Below are positions 1 through 12,703 of a stretch of 64,000 nucleotides of DNA, in pieces (the stretch's first letter is position 1; every line of letters starts with the position of its first letter). Location: assembly GCA_020726505.1 (NCBI GenBank), contig JAHLEZ010000011.1:1054001-1118000 (forward strand). The letters are read 5' to 3'. The position numbers and the translations under genes are program-made. The notes beneath the pieces are model-generated. The model was given only the letters and a program-made list of their open reading frames with translations. It ran no database searches and was not told where the DNA came from. The DNA is from Leptodontidium sp. MPI-SDFR-AT-0119 (taxonomy: Eukaryota > Ascomycota > Leotiomycetes > Helotiales > Leptodontidiaceae).

Positions 1-2199
1 ACGGCACAGCTGGTTCTCTCTTTCTCTCCCCCTCTCTTTATCTTACCTTGGCAGCATAATTACCATACTCTGCTCTTCTGTACCTCGGAACTGTAAGCCG
101 TGCGACCGCAGCTACATACAGATCTCACCTCCTCGGTCTTAGCAATCCGTCTAGGCAGGGACGGCAAACAGTGCTGTATATTTTCCCTGACGAGCAGGTA
201 GAGAATGACAAAGAACCTTTTAAAAGCGTAACTTGCTAGGAGGGTGTTTGTCAGGAAAAGAGAGAAAGACGGAGGGAGGACTGCGGGTATGGAGGTATTT
301 TTGGACCCCATTATTCTCACCTCACATCATCATCGTCGCTCACTCGCTTGCTTCTCAGATGGACCGAAGCCGAGTCGACCAACCATCCACACCACATCTC
401 TGCCTGAACTGTGCAGCCACGCAAGCGAGGGGAGGGAGGGGAGTCACAATGTAATCTATCCGAATCATGGAGGGGAGTAGAATGGATTACCCTACTTAGG
501 AAACGCGATGCAAAGCCACAGGTTAAGCGCCCGGACTCGCGATTGTCGCGTGGGATCTCGTCAGCTTGTGTGGTGTGGTGTGTGTGATGTTGTGTTCAAT
601 TCGTTCGTCTGTGCCTACCGCCTGTAAACATGTTATCTACCCGAGACACATACACTATCTATCTCATCTCATCTTTATCGCATTCTGTGTGACGATCATC
701 GGAATTGCCATAGTTTGGGGGGTGGCATTTTCAAGTACCGGCGTTTAGCTTTGTTGAAGGAAGAAGCTGAGCGAGTGTCTAGCTGGCTGGCCCCCAATTC
801 GGTGAGTTAGTGGCCGTGGTGGGTATTTTTATGGCAACGATAATTAATAAGGGGGAGGGAGGAAGAAGTCAGAGATTTGTGTATTTTTGATTGATTGGGA
901 AATAAGAGAGGAGCTCAGAGGAAGGAATCGAAGAGGCTTGAGTCTCCGCGTTTGCAATAAGGGTATTACACCCCATCGTTCGTCGGCTCGTATCTCCACC
1001 CATTCCTTCGATGTCCCTGCCTCCGCCTCAATTGTTTCTCGTCTCAGGTAGATGGAGATACAGATTTCGAGTGCGGATATACTATTGATAGAGAGGTCTT
1101 TTTGCCACCGAGTACAGCGTTGATATTGATTTCGAGAGAGGCTGATGAGGATGTTGAATTAGATCCTACTGAAGATTGGATTCGGGTTCGGCTAGTTTCG
1201 TGCCTGCAAGAGAGGCATTATCTCCGTGGTTTAGACTTACCTACCTGCCTAGATCTGGACTGGTATGCTAAACAGGAGTAGGTATCGAGTATCGTGACTC
1301 TAGACCGGCTCGTAAACCAACTACATAATTTCTTTTCCATTCCTCCTCTAAACACAGAAGGACCGAAATCAAGAGAATCTGCCTACCCATAAACAGCACC
1401 TGCCGTGCTCGCCTCGCTTCGTCCTCTGCATCCCCTATCAAACCCAAAATCGCATACAAACAGTACAAGTGTACACACAACACTGCATTGCATCCGAAAC
1501 TTATACCAAAGAAGGCATTCATCCATCTCCATTTCCATTCCATCCCCACGTAGTCAAAGTGCAAACCCGCGAACCCGCATCGCATGCGCATATTCGCACC
1601 AAACAGGCGACCGACCACAATCCCTGTTTCCACAGAACAGGGGGCCCGCCCGCCCCACCCCTTCTCCCTTCCAAGATTCTAGCGTACCCGACCCTCCGCT
1701 CCGACTGGAGATCTGACCCTAAAAATAACTCCCGCGTGTGCAGCCCAGTGCCCACTAACAGTAGCGCAAGGCTGCCTTTTAATTCTGTACTGTACTGAGT
1801 ATCTATGTATGGGGATTTGGATTTGAAGAGTGCTGATTGATCAGGAAATGATACTTAGTTTGATAGACATAGGAAGGGGGTTTGGGGATTTGGAATTTCC
1901 TTGAGAGACCGCTGTTTGTGGGTCATAGTCTTGTCTCTGGTGACTTCATCCATGTAGGTACATACCTGGGTACATGTGGCGAGATATTTGGCCGTGGGGT
2001 TAGGTATGTTGTTGTTCCTGGCCGAGTAGAAGACCAGGCCATGCAAGTCTGTCTGGTAGTGGTTGTCATCTGAGTAAAGATGCATTAGTAGGTATGCATG
2101 TCTTGATGAAGTGAGCAAGCATCTTCATTTCCTGGCTGGCGTCTTGCGCGTCTGTCCTGTCCAGTACTGTATTGTGCCTGAACCTGCATCGCCGAGCGG

Positions 2200-2280
2200 C
2201 AATGCAATGCAATGCCATGCCATGCAGGCTTAGAATCGAAGTCGGGAGTGCAAGTGCAAGTGCAAATGCAAATGCAAGGG
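2200..2280. repeat. Short imperfect ATGCA/GTGCAA repeats
   Basis: Two runs of 5-6 nt units: about four copies of an aatgc/catgc unit, then, after about 20 nt, five copies of a gtgcaa/atgcaa unit. Low-complexity DNA with no coding role seen. Confidence 0.7.
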
Positions 2281-2602
2281 CACCGTCGCTGTATGGAGAT
2301 CCTTTTTGGAAACTTGGGAAAAGAGATGGTGTGCTGTGCGTCGAATCGGTATGTGTATCCAGGTCCCAGGTGGTGGGCTGAGAGGGGAATGGGTGAGTGA
2401 ATGAATGAAGGGGTGTGGTGGGGGATGATGCTGAGGTGAGAAGAGTACAAGACAAGATAAGCCAGGGCAAGAGAAGACGAGATACCTGTTTCTGTTCCTG
2501 TTCCTGCAGCGCGCTTTGCGAAGTACGGGGTGGAAGGGGGCATTGTTTTCTCTGTCCTCCATTGAAGCATACCAAGCACCTGAGTTGATGTGAGATCTGT
2601 AC

Positions 2603-2624
2603 TTATTTATTTATTTATTTATTA
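2603..2624. repeat. (TTTA)n microsatellite
   Basis: About five tandem copies of a TTAT tetranucleotide in non-coding DNA. Confidence 0.85.
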
Positions 2625-3613
2625 TGCTTGTGTTTTTATTTCATTTGTTTGACTTCTGGAGGATGTTCCCGACTAGCTCGCTTTCCCATGTTCTCCTTTC
2701 TAATTCGGTACTCGTACTTCAGGTACGAACGAGGGCGCTTGAATGATTGGTCCTGCCAATGCCGAGGATCATGGCGGTGGTGAGTGGGCTTCCTGAGCCT
2801 CGCCTGATGTGCGCTGGCTGTCAAAGCCTTGTGTCACATGAGCGCAATCCCATGCGACTGCACTGGGAGATCTACGTACAGTACAAGAATGTCTCGCAAA
2901 TGTAACAGATAGAGTGCTTCAGCCCAGCTGAAATGAGAGACAAACGATCCAGCGAATGATGACTCGGAAGATGGTGAAATGAGATGGATGTATAAGTAGA
3001 AAAAAAATTGAACGAGATTGTACATTGGACTTTTCCCCTTTCCCATCCTGCAGGCGCAGCCTGATAAATTGATCCAGATCCTTCCTATGAAAACAAAATT
3101 TTGGGCTGCCTGAGCTGGAGAGCTAGCTCCTTTAGAGTGTAGATAGAGAGAATAAGGAAAGAAATGTGATTTGCGAATCTCAGATCGGCATAGTAAAAGT
3201 AAAAGAAAAAAATGACTCGAGGTCCCCATGTAGAACATAAGCATTCCCCCAAAAATCAAGAGTGTTCCTCCCAAACACCAGGTATCATATCCATCCCATG
3301 CAATGACCGAAAAAAGAAAGAAGAACAGCAGCAGAAAAAAAAAGCAAACACAGAGAATAAAAGAAGGACAAAACAACGATACGCAGAAGAAGGAGGAACA
3401 CCATGCCCAATGACCCAATGCCGACGCTATGCTCTGGAAACCCGCTATGCAATGCAAAATTTCAATGACTGTGTCGATAATCGTTCATGTGGATGAGGGG
3501 TCGAGCCCGATTCGTATTCCCTTCTTTTGCGCCTTCGATAACTTCGTGAGGTTCATGGCATCGCGCGTGTCGTCCGGTCGTTCTTTCATTCGTGTCTCGT
3601 GATTGAAGTGAGT

Positions 3614-3646
3614 GATGGTGGTGGTGGTGGTGGTGGAGGAGGAGGA
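3614..3646. repeat. (TGG)n/(AGG)n microsatellite
   Basis: About seven TGG units followed by AGG units. On the minus strand it reads as a proline run in a short ORF, but nothing else supports coding. Confidence 0.85.
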
Positions 3647-3857
3647 AGAGAGCTGGCTCGAGATTGGTGGCCGGATCTCATGGTGCCGAAGACGACATCA
3701 ATCGATCGTGGCCGACGAGCAGGAGAGTGAGTTGAGATGGGGGCGCTGAGGAGGTCCTTCCTCGAAATGAGAACATATATAACCTCCAATGATCGAATTC
3801 GAATCGCACCAGCGTGGAAGATAGCCATGAATAACCAGTTATCGAAGACAATACGTT

Positions 3858-4112
3858 TCATCTGCGGTGTCGTCGGGATGAGTGTTGATGTGATGAATGG
3901 CTTGCTGTGCCATATCCCGAGTCTGAGTACCCATTCCGCGAACTTGAAGTTTCTTGATCATAACTCGAGTGCTTCTCGCAGGCGTATCCGACCAAGACAG
4001 TCCTCTCTTGAATTCCATGCCCTTGCTGGCCGTATGCAGCACACATATCGACGCTGTGCTTGTAGTAGAGGCACCGGCACACCGAGTATCTTTCGACGAC
4101 GAGGTAACACAT
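3858..4112 (-). CDS. Small conserved fungal protein with Cys motifs, function unknown
   Basis: An 84-aa single-exon ORF starting at a true ATG. The first half contains CRCLYYKHSVDMCAAYG (residues 12-28), then GHGIQERTVLVGYACEKHS (31-49). The tail is Ser/Tyr/His-rich and ends in a basic run (RRHRR). Spaced Cys residues (12, 14, 24 and one in GYACEKH), the invariant-looking LYY, AAYG and VLVGYAC blocks and the polar tail match a small protein type that I recall as common in filamentous ascomycetes without assigned function; this is recollection, not a search result. The Cys/His pattern could bind a metal, which is inference. There is no signal peptide or membrane segment. It is the only convincing gene in the first 9.5 kb, so long non-coding DNA lies on both sides. 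Confidence 0.7.
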   Translation of the reverse strand: MCYLVVERYSVCRCLYYKHSVDMCAAYGQQGHGIQERTVLVGYACEKHSSYDQETSSSRNGYSDSGYGTASHSSHQHSSRRHRR

Positions 4113-7100
4113 GTTGAGATTTGCTTAAGAGAAGTTGGTGTTGAGGGGGGTTGCCAATGTAGTGGGGTAACAAAGCAAACTCGGAGGGGTCGCCGGCGGG
4201 GTGGTGTTGAGAAATAGAAAACAAATTTGAGACAGATAGCAGTGATGCCGTGAAATATATTAAGGAGCAGACTGAAAGGGAAGCCTGAGCAAAGGAAATC
4301 TAAAGACGAAGTACGACACAGGAGGATGTGATGCAAAGAGTCATCTGGACCGAGGGATGTGACTGCCTTAATACTCCTTCGACTTGGAGAGAGTATCCCA
4401 CGCCATAAGGCAACAGTGGAGAGATGGTGAGAGGTGGATGCAGATGAGCTGCAGCCCATATGCAGGTCAACTTAGATGCAGGAAGGTCAAGCAGGGAGGG
4501 TGGTAGAGGATGAGTCGAGGGTGAAGGGCAGGAAGTGTGGTTGTGTCGTCAGAAGACATGAGAGGACAGAACAAGACAGGACATTTTTAAAAAAGAAAGA
4601 AGAACGAACTAGTGCCCCATATTGCAGACTCGCAGTCCTGGATCAGACCCCTGGCAGGCCGGAAGACTATGGCCCAAACAGGTGGTCTGTCCTGGGACGG
4701 GCTTACCACCGAGTTGACAGTTCGACAGTTGACATGGCATGGCATGGCCTTGTGAAGGCTGAGATCGCTCGCTGGGTGAGAGCGTGCTGGTACTGGTGCT
4801 GGTGCGGTCGGTGCTGAGTAAAGGAAGCCCTCAGCCTCGAGGTCTAGTAAGGTACCTGGTTGTTTCCCGGAGACTTGGGCCATTACGCGATCTTGCGGAT
4901 CTCATCAGGTTAGTGCGGCAGGGATGCGGGAGATGCTAAAAAGAATATCGGCGGTGCATGGGATGGGAAAGAGGACACCCTGCAATAATGATGGAGGGGT
5001 GGGAGAGGAGGAGGATGTTCGGCCATTGTGAGTAGAAGAGGTACGAGGTACGGACGGTTGCTGCAGCTAGACGAGACGAGTCTAGCTACAGTAAATAGAT
5101 ACAGACAAACATGCCTGCCTGGTGTAACAGAGGTAGACCATAAATGAGTGCTAGCTATTTGCTTGCCATGGCTAGCAATGAATGGTTAGTTGGGCTTCTG
5201 CTCTGCACCCTGCAATGACAGACAGAGTGAGAGTCCGATAGTCCGGCATCGACAGCCACAGTAAAGCAGGCCGAGGGTCATCATACCAGACAGAGCAGAG
5301 AGCAGCAAGCCGCAAGCAGCAACAACAGTCTGAGGTGAGCGTCCAAAGGTAGGCAGGCGGGCGTCGGGGAACGAAAGCGTGATAGCGCGGATACTGTACC
5401 TACCTGTGCTGTCCATGCCCGGACTTGTGCGGTGTGGCAGGTGTCCTGTCGGCGTTCTGTTTCGATTGAGGCTGGTGAGTGGAGTCAGTCAAGTCCAGTA
5501 AAGTCAGTTAGTTTAGGTTGTCAGCAAGTAAGTGGCTGCAATAATTGCTAGTTTCAAGGGCTTTTCTGTATCTGTCCCAGAAGGGCAGCTTCTCAGGAGG
5601 TTGGGGGCGGCTTGGCAGTGTAAATTAGACTAATCGTTGAAGTGCAGATTGGGCCACTTGTATTGCAGACTCGTTTGTATCCAAATCATAGATTAGAGAT
5701 CGGTCGGTCGCTCGGTCGGTCGATTGGTTGGTTGTCTGAAAGAGATGCGATGCGATCGGTGCGGTGCGGTGCGTGCCAATTGCCATAGATGTCAGCATAC
5801 CGAGCCGGATTTAGAACACCCACACAAACGTTATCCTACCTCTTCTATTCGTTTTGGCTCTCACCTCTCTCCCCCTCTCTCCCTCTCTCCCTCTTTCGTC
5901 TCTCCCCTTCCCTACTTTCCCATTCCCTCCCTCCCCTGTAAATCTCATCGACAGCCTTAGCCTTGTAAACGAACATGTCAACGTCCCCTGCCCTGCAATT
6001 AGTGACCGCATTACAGGGGCTGTGCGTTCGCGAGAAACAACCCCCCTCTCGTGGGAAAACGGTCGAACGAATCCGGTCAACGTCGACAGCCGTTGCGTCC
6101 AAGTGCCGGACAAATGACAGCCGCTCCCTCGTCCCAGCAAGGAGACCGGCGCGGGTTATGCGACCATCATTGGGGAGTAGGGAGGGGAGCATGGTGCATG
6201 GAACACTCACTCAATCGGAGATTTCCTCGAGGCCGCATTTTCAGCCGTATTTGCACCAATGGATTTGCCACGGCGTCCTTGTCCTTGTCCTGGTCCTTAA
6301 GCTGGTGCCTAAGGTTGCGGTTTGCGATACTTTTCTTCTCCACCTGCTTGCTCTGTTCTGTCCCTCTGCTCTGCACTGCACCGCAGTTGCATGGGATGAG
6401 ATGGGATGGAACTGTTCGCAGCCTGGTCCAAGAGTCCTGAAGAGCGGCAGAGAGGCAGAGAGGTAGAGAGAGGGCCATGCAGTCAGGAGATAGATGACTC
6501 CATTCTTGTGCTTCTTCAGCTGGACCAGGTGATGAAACACTTGCTTTGCTGCTCTTGCGTCTATTTGACCCGGTTGGGACGCCGATATGTGCGCCAAATT
6601 CGGTGAGAGAAGTCAATTGAGGAATTGGTAACGTTGGAGTCATCAGAGAGAGAGAATAGTAACAGCCAGAAGCAACATCAATTGGACGTGGGGTTTCGAT
6701 GTCTGGTTTCTGATTCCCACCTAACTAGCCACAGACAGGCAAGAACAAGACTTCGCAAAGATCAGGCTTTCCGTGCGAATCGCACACCAAAGGTACCGTA
6801 TCTAGAGATTTGACATGGAGTTGTCGATCTGGTTCGCAGGTACAATTAATCATCTCCAGACTCGGCGATGACCCACGTAGAGTCATCTATCATGCATCGT
6901 TGAATCATTAATCATTAAATCATTGTCAGAAGACCTGAACCATCCATCCAATTGGAAATCTAAATGACGAAAGTCAAAGAGACTACTAAATTCGCAGGGT
7001 ATCCAAACGTCAAAATTGACAAGAGAATCAGAACTAAGCTTGGCACCGACGACTACTGTATGAAGATATAAAAAATGTCTCTCTTTGCGAACGTTCATAG

Positions 7101-7266
7101 GCTGGGATACGGCCTCTGGATCTGTTGCGAAAGGATGTGAGAGATTAGATTCGGATTGGCAGATCGATCTGGGAACCAATCCTCCAGTATCCTTTCCGTA
7201 CCCAAGATTCGATTGATGCCAGCCAATCCCAAAACGTGCAGTAGTCGAAACTGACGTTCACGATAC

Positions 7267-7286
7267 CCTCACTCACTCACTCACTC
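7267..7286. repeat. (ACTC)n microsatellite
   Basis: Five tandem CACT/ACTC units in non-coding DNA. Confidence 0.8.
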
Positions 7287-7994
7287 GCCCAACCGCCAGT
7301 GTCGTACAAGGACGTATCAGTGACATTTTCAACCTCGATATCCTGAATCTGCCTTGCGAGATCCCAGTCCCATCTCAACGAGACAGCCTCGCGCTAGGCC
7401 GGCCCGTTCAAGACCCCCCGGCTCGATTGGCGTCACGCACTTCGTAAGGCGGCCAATGGAAGCCCACTCGCACCCTGTCTAGCTCCTCATACAGGACAAG
7501 GGAAAGCAACGTGATCTGGACTGCGCCTCGATGTGGCTCTCTTGTGGTTCTGCCCCCGAGTCGCTCGCTGACGGAGATGGTGACGATATGGTATGGTATG
7601 AATGGGACGGCAGGGTAGGACAAGGTAGAGTAAGGTAAGGTAGAGTGACGGCGGTAAGATTCCCACCGGTGACAAGCGTGCAGACGAGAGTGAGGAGGCA
7701 TTCGGGCTCGCCGTGACCTTAGTTGATACCTACGACCTCACCTTACCTTACATGTGCCGTCGAGGACAGACAGACAGGCAGCAGTTTTGATATCACAGGC
7801 ATCATCTCATCTCACTTATTCTCACTACCTATCTTATTCTAAGGTTTGCTTCGACTGCTTATCGATCCGACTCGGCGTCCACGATGATCCGGGGAACTTC
7901 TGACTTACTTCCTAAGCCATCATCGCCCTGCTCTTACCCTGCCATATCCTTCATGTGTAAGTTTTCGGTGTGGCTTTTCGGCTTGATTTGATTA

Positions 7995-8027
7995 TTCTCT
8001 TTCTCTTTCTCTTTCTCTTTCTCTTCC
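7995..8027. repeat. (TTTCTC)n pyrimidine repeat
   Basis: About five tandem TTTCTC units. Such CT tracts often lie in promoters or 5' leaders of ascomycete genes, but no downstream gene is recognised here. Confidence 0.8.
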
Positions 8028-9579
8028 CCTCTTTGTCTTTGCGCCGCGCGAGCTAGTCTTGACTGTCATCGAGAAGCTATTACAGACCTCATCGAGATAC
8101 CACTAGATGCAGCCACAGCAGATACGGAGTACAATCGAAATGGGGAAACTCTGGGCCGCTGAGGCTTGAATAGGTAGACACAGCTCCTCCACTCCACTCC
8201 ACAACAACACCCTAGTGAAGATCAAACCCCAAACCCTTCGTCATAAACAAAGACTGCAAGTAAATTAATATATCTCACATACTTTCTTCCTTGATTTACG
8301 TCTTCAGCTCCTCTTTTCAGCTGGAGAATGGAGGGGTCTAGACTCTAGATTTGCGGTCGTTTCTTTCCTGTTAGTACATTACTCCCTGCTGTGATCCTTG
8401 GTTCAGGTGTTCTTGGGTTTCTTTTTGGGTTGGAGTCATATTCTCCTCTTTTTTCTTTCTTTCTATTCTGCTTCTATGCTTTCATAATAATCATTGCATG
8501 GGTGCGACAACGTCACCGTAACGAGACGAAGCGTGGCCCAGATACGAGCCGTCGAATCCCATGCCCTGTCCTATTCTACGCTGGGTGTTCTTGACTTCGA
8601 GTTGAAGTGAGGTACTGGTACTGTACCTAGCCACATTTTGCATTCTGGTAATGACGAGGCGATACTACGTTGGGGACTGGGCACAGCAATTGCCCTTGTC
8701 CATACATCTCTCTCTCTTTTACAACCAGCATTTCATTTCACATTCATTGCATCTAGAGGAACTAGAAACTACTTCTCAATTCGAGCTTCGTACTTTGCAC
8801 TTCGTATGTTTTCCCTTCATGGTACTGTACATTCATCTTCTATCTAGCGTGCTCCTCGATCCGATACTCCTACTTGCTAGTTTTTCCAGCTTCAGAAATT
8901 GGTATTAGGCTGCAATTGGAGCTACCCGAATACTGTCCATTTAGCTTCATTAACAGTCAACGTTCAAAGTCGAGCTGGGCGCCGCAGTCAAGTCGTACAA
9001 AGTCTTACGCCGCATCGTCCTGCAGCAACAATATCAACAAGGCCGAGTAAGAACCGAAGCGAAGATGCGAAGGTCTGATGTGGTTTCACAAGAAACCGTA
9101 TCCCCTCTGCCTCTCTGTCCTCTGTCCTCTCCTCCTATTCCTCCATCTCAATAATCCCTTTCTCTTTTCTTACTTGCATATTTTTTTGTCCATTCCCCAA
9201 CTCCAAATCATGCTATATTGGAATCTCTCCGGCCGAGAGAACCCCCATCCCATCGTCGCCGAGTACGATCCAGCTCTGCCTAAACACGCCCAGTTCCTCA
9301 AGGACAATTGCATCGCCTCATCTTGCCTCGCCCGTCTTCATTTGCACGACAAAAAATGCCGCCTAAGCCTCTCTCTTCTTCGCTCCTTCTCTATCTTTGT
9401 CCCCACCACCCCACGAAGTTATTTCTAGCCAAAGGCTTAGATGCAAGTCCGCATCTGCTGCTGCTGTCGCTGCCAGCGTCATTGCTACTACTACTGCACA
9501 ATTACCACTTCCCACTCAACCGCTCACCGAAACTCCCTCCCTTCCTGTTCGTGAAACCTGCTTTCTCACTTCCGTTCTC

Positions 9580-12500
9580 TCAGCTCTGGTTCTTGAACAA
9601 CCAATCCGAATTAGCATCGACCATGAAGTTCGTGATGTTGAACTCGTTCGCCCCATTGCCCATCTCAGGGATATGCAGGTCCCCCACGCTGCCGTTGCCG
9701 TTGCCAGAGACGTGGCCCATGTCCCCCGGCGCAACGGGCAACCTAGGCACGTTGAAGAAATCAAAGACGTCGAGGTATTCCAGCTCGTTCGGGGCGGGTG
9801 TCCTCGCGGGTGTAACGCTAGGCATACGTGATACCATGCCGATGTGCTTGGGCTGTCTCGAGATGAGGAAGTCTAGGTCGTAAGCACAGCGTCTCATGTC
9901 CGCCAGTATCTTGACCGAGGAGGGAGTGACGCGTTCGCCGCTCGTGCCGGCGCTGTGCTCTGAGTCCCGGTGCTCGTCGAGTACGCGTTGCAGGATGGCG
10001 GTGTACCGCTCAGCGACGAGCCAGTATCGACCCATTTCCCGGAGAGTGTCGACGAAGAATTGGATTTGGGGACTCAGCTTGTGCTCGATTGTTGATCCGT
10101 GGACGAGGAGGAGTCGTGCTGCTACCCAGAGGGTGAAGGCAAATGGGGGACCAAGTTTAGGGAGCATGCCATTTTGAACAACGAATTCGCCGAGAGCAGC
10201 TATGTTTTCGACAGCTCCATGGCATCTTTGACTGGCGCTGTAGGATGGTGTGAAGATGGGTGATCTAGTTGTTGGGTAGGCGGCTGAGGAATGAAGTCTG
10301 ATGACTGTTGTGTGGTATGTTGCTATTAAACAGGTTAGCAATGGCCATCTGCAATGTCTATGAACTTACCATGAAGCATGACCCAACCACAGTTTATCGA
10401 CTTGTTACCTCCTGGTTGAAACAGCTTCGCCATATTCCCATAATCAGCAGGAAGGTCGAATTTCCAGGACGTAAGCATGTTATCCAATTCCCTATATTCT
10501 CCTTGCCACTGCTCGACATCCGAGAGAGCACTGATATCAACTGGCTTTTTGAGGAATTTGTGGATTCTCGACAAGATTCCAAGGATTTCAATGTAATAGG
10601 AAAAAGTGCCAAGATTCTCTGGCTTGTCGATATCATATTCAGTCCGCTCGGATGTTCGAAACCAACGAGTTTGTACTGGCTGGTTCTTGTTCCAGAGGTC
10701 ATCCCGACATGGCAATGTCCTGTCTATCTCCTTTTCGTCAAGTGCGAATTCGAATGCTGTCGCAATGGTTGCGTATCGGTCGAGCAGGTAGACCATCCAA
10801 AAGAGACGACGTCTTGATTCCTCCTCGATGAAGTTGTCTGCTTCCGGGAGTACCATTGCTCGAAGAGTGTATATGGAAGGGTAGTTCGGAGAGACTGAGA
10901 CAGATGTGGTCTCGACTGCAAGTCCCAACTGAACAACAGAACGGGTGATCAAAGCCAATAGATTCCATCCTGGGGGACCATTACTGCTACCCACAAGATC
11001 CAGCGCAAGAATGACCAGAGCCTGGAGCGCCTTCACAGAGGAATTTTCCAATCCATACAACAGTACTTTCTGCTTGGATATGTCATGGTAATGGGTACGC
11101 CTATCCTCGGTCAGGCGCTGATCTGTAGAGAATCTTAATGTTGTCGCAACAATGGCGTGAAGCAATATCTTGTCGGCCTCATCCAAAGTAGAGGGTCCAA
11201 AAAGTGCATCCAAAGTAGATCTTCTATGCAGAATCGGGCACCATGTATTGACATGCTTGAAATATAGATCGACTAGAGCGTACAAAAGATCGTATGGAGG
11301 GAGCGCGTGATCGGAGGAGAATTCAGGTTGGTTTGGTGTAATGTTGAGACTTGGTGATGATAGAGGTGGCTGACCCGTGTTATAAAACTCAGGGGCATGA
11401 CCTGAAGCTACTTGATGGGCTTGATTATGCACACTGTTTGGTTGCTGCATTCCTTGTTGGAAGACATCGCCGTGTAATCCAGGCATGCCTGGTGTTTGAG
11501 GGATCGGATTGCCAAAATCTATTGACTGGCTGCCTGGAAAGGCGGATGATGGTTTTTGGAGGAAGAGAGCTGTCTCTGCATGAGGTACATGATTTCGATG
11601 TCCATCATTCGATCGGAAGCCAACACTCTGGGGAGTGTCGTGATCGCTGGGTATACTGTTGCTATGGTTCGTGAAGGATGTTTCGAGAATTTGAGAATGA
11701 GATCTGATAATTTCCTCGAGTCTGAAAAAAAGAAGTCAGTTGAATGAGTTAGGGATTGAAAACCCATGAATGTCCGAAATTCAATTGGACATTGGAACTT
11801 AGTGATATCCCAACGTGGGAATTGACACTAGAATTGGGTAGTGTTCCTGAACATTGGCCAGACTGGCCACCTTTTGCTGGATAGCATATTTGAACTTGCT
11901 CACCTATCCAGCCTCTGTTCCAATTCTCGACCATATCCAGCTCTTAGCCCAGGTTTCTTTCTCTCTTTGTATTCGCAAATAGCGCCATTGCGAGTACACC
12001 ACCCGCATGACGGCTGACCACGATCGCATTTGACCTGTCAAGAGTCAGAATGATTCAAGGAAACACCATTGGCTGGTATAGAAATTGTGAGATCCTCGAG
12101 TAAATGAATGCTACACATCTGTAGCTCAGTTTGAACCAGCTGCGTGAAGTCTGCATTACGGAAGTACTCTGCTGAAGGCTCGAAGGTTTTTTTCCTTGGC
12201 TTCCGCAGGCTCGCAGCAAGCAGCAAGACTGTGTGCAGAACTCCGTACAGGAGCTTGATGTAAAATTGGATTTCTTGAACTGCAAGACTCGGTCCCAGAA
12301 CGGAAGACCTCGAAAAGGCATTCGGCGCACGCAACACTCGGCAAAACAGTCGATTGTCATACCTTTCTTTGCTTACACAGCTCACACCTTCGACGAATCG
12401 TTAGCCAATTTGGGTCATTATTGTCTTGATTGGAACGGTCCTCCTCGGGCTGCTCCAGAGGCTCCAGATTTGGAGCATCAGGAAGAGCGCTGGCGATATC

Positions 12501-12703
12501 AAAGAGATTGACTGGCGAGAGAGGAAGAGACATAATCCTTACGAGACCGACATGGGCCGCCGCTGTCTTTTACGGGGCCGACTACCATTTTCTCCATTTT
12601 CCCCCAAGCTGTCGTCCTCGCTGTAAGCGTTCTCCTCGTCGCTCTCGGGATGATTTACTCCTGGACGCAGAGGAGGCGACTGAGGCGAGTGTTTGAGGTC
12701 CAT
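9580..12703 (-). CDS. Zn2Cys6 transcription factor, candidate rhamnose-pathway regulator
   Basis: Five exons on the minus strand: 12543-12703, 12363-12489, 11904-12034, 10370-11721 and 9580-10322. They join in frame to give 837 aa. The zinc cluster is complete: Cys 89, 92, 99, 106, 109 and 116 in the exact C-X2-C-X6-C-X6-C-X2-C-X6-C pattern, split by an intron after the second Cys (CELCKQRK | VKCDRG). A basic linker (KERKKPGLRAGYGREL) and a short coiled coil (LDRLEEII) follow, suited to DNA-bound dimers. From about residue 277 there is a fungal-specific transcription factor middle-homology domain, with WCPILHRRS, EEESRRRLFW and HATYHTTVIRLHSSA as landmarks. The N-terminus carries a basic RPRKRQRRP stretch, a possible nuclear signal. 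The gene is divergent from L-rhamnonate dehydratase, 1.9 kb away, so a RhaR/Trc1-type role is plausible but inferred from position only. A ClrA/CLR-1-like cellulose regulator is an alternative I cannot exclude. Confidence 0.92.

Larger units (their letters stand above)
1..3857. other. Gene-poor region, left flank
   Basis: No ORF here has family motifs or convincing spliced structure. The ORFs present are short and overlap on both strands, as expected in GC-moderate intergenic DNA. The region holds simple-sequence tracts and pyrimidine-rich stretches. It could be long upstream DNA of a gene outside the window or hold non-coding transcripts; the sequence does not decide. Confidence 0.6.
4113..9579. 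other. Long non-coding region
   Basis: About 5.4 kb without a supported gene. It has pyrimidine tracts (notably 5869-5935), a GGTC-type repeat (about 5697-5735), an ACTC run and a TTTCTC run. ORFs of 80-160 aa occur on both strands in the same places and show no family motif. One plus-strand ORF near 9210 begins in a coding-like way but soon becomes low-complexity and runs into the 3' end of the regulator gene. Confidence 0.55.

Noticed and set aside
3839..4459. 206-aa minus-strand ORF overlapping the small Cys protein in another frame
   Set aside because: Low-complexity Ser/Thr/Leu sequence with no motif, while the overlapping 84-aa frame carries a family-like pattern.
5811..6643. Cluster of overlapping 80-160 aa ORFs on both strands
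   Set aside because: They arise from pyrimidine-rich low-complexity DNA; frames on opposite strands are equally open and none shows a domain.
9308..9883. 191-aa plus-strand ORF at the end of the regulator gene
   Set aside because: It is largely antisense to the last exon of the Zn2Cys6 gene and begins in a Leu/Ser-rich leader.
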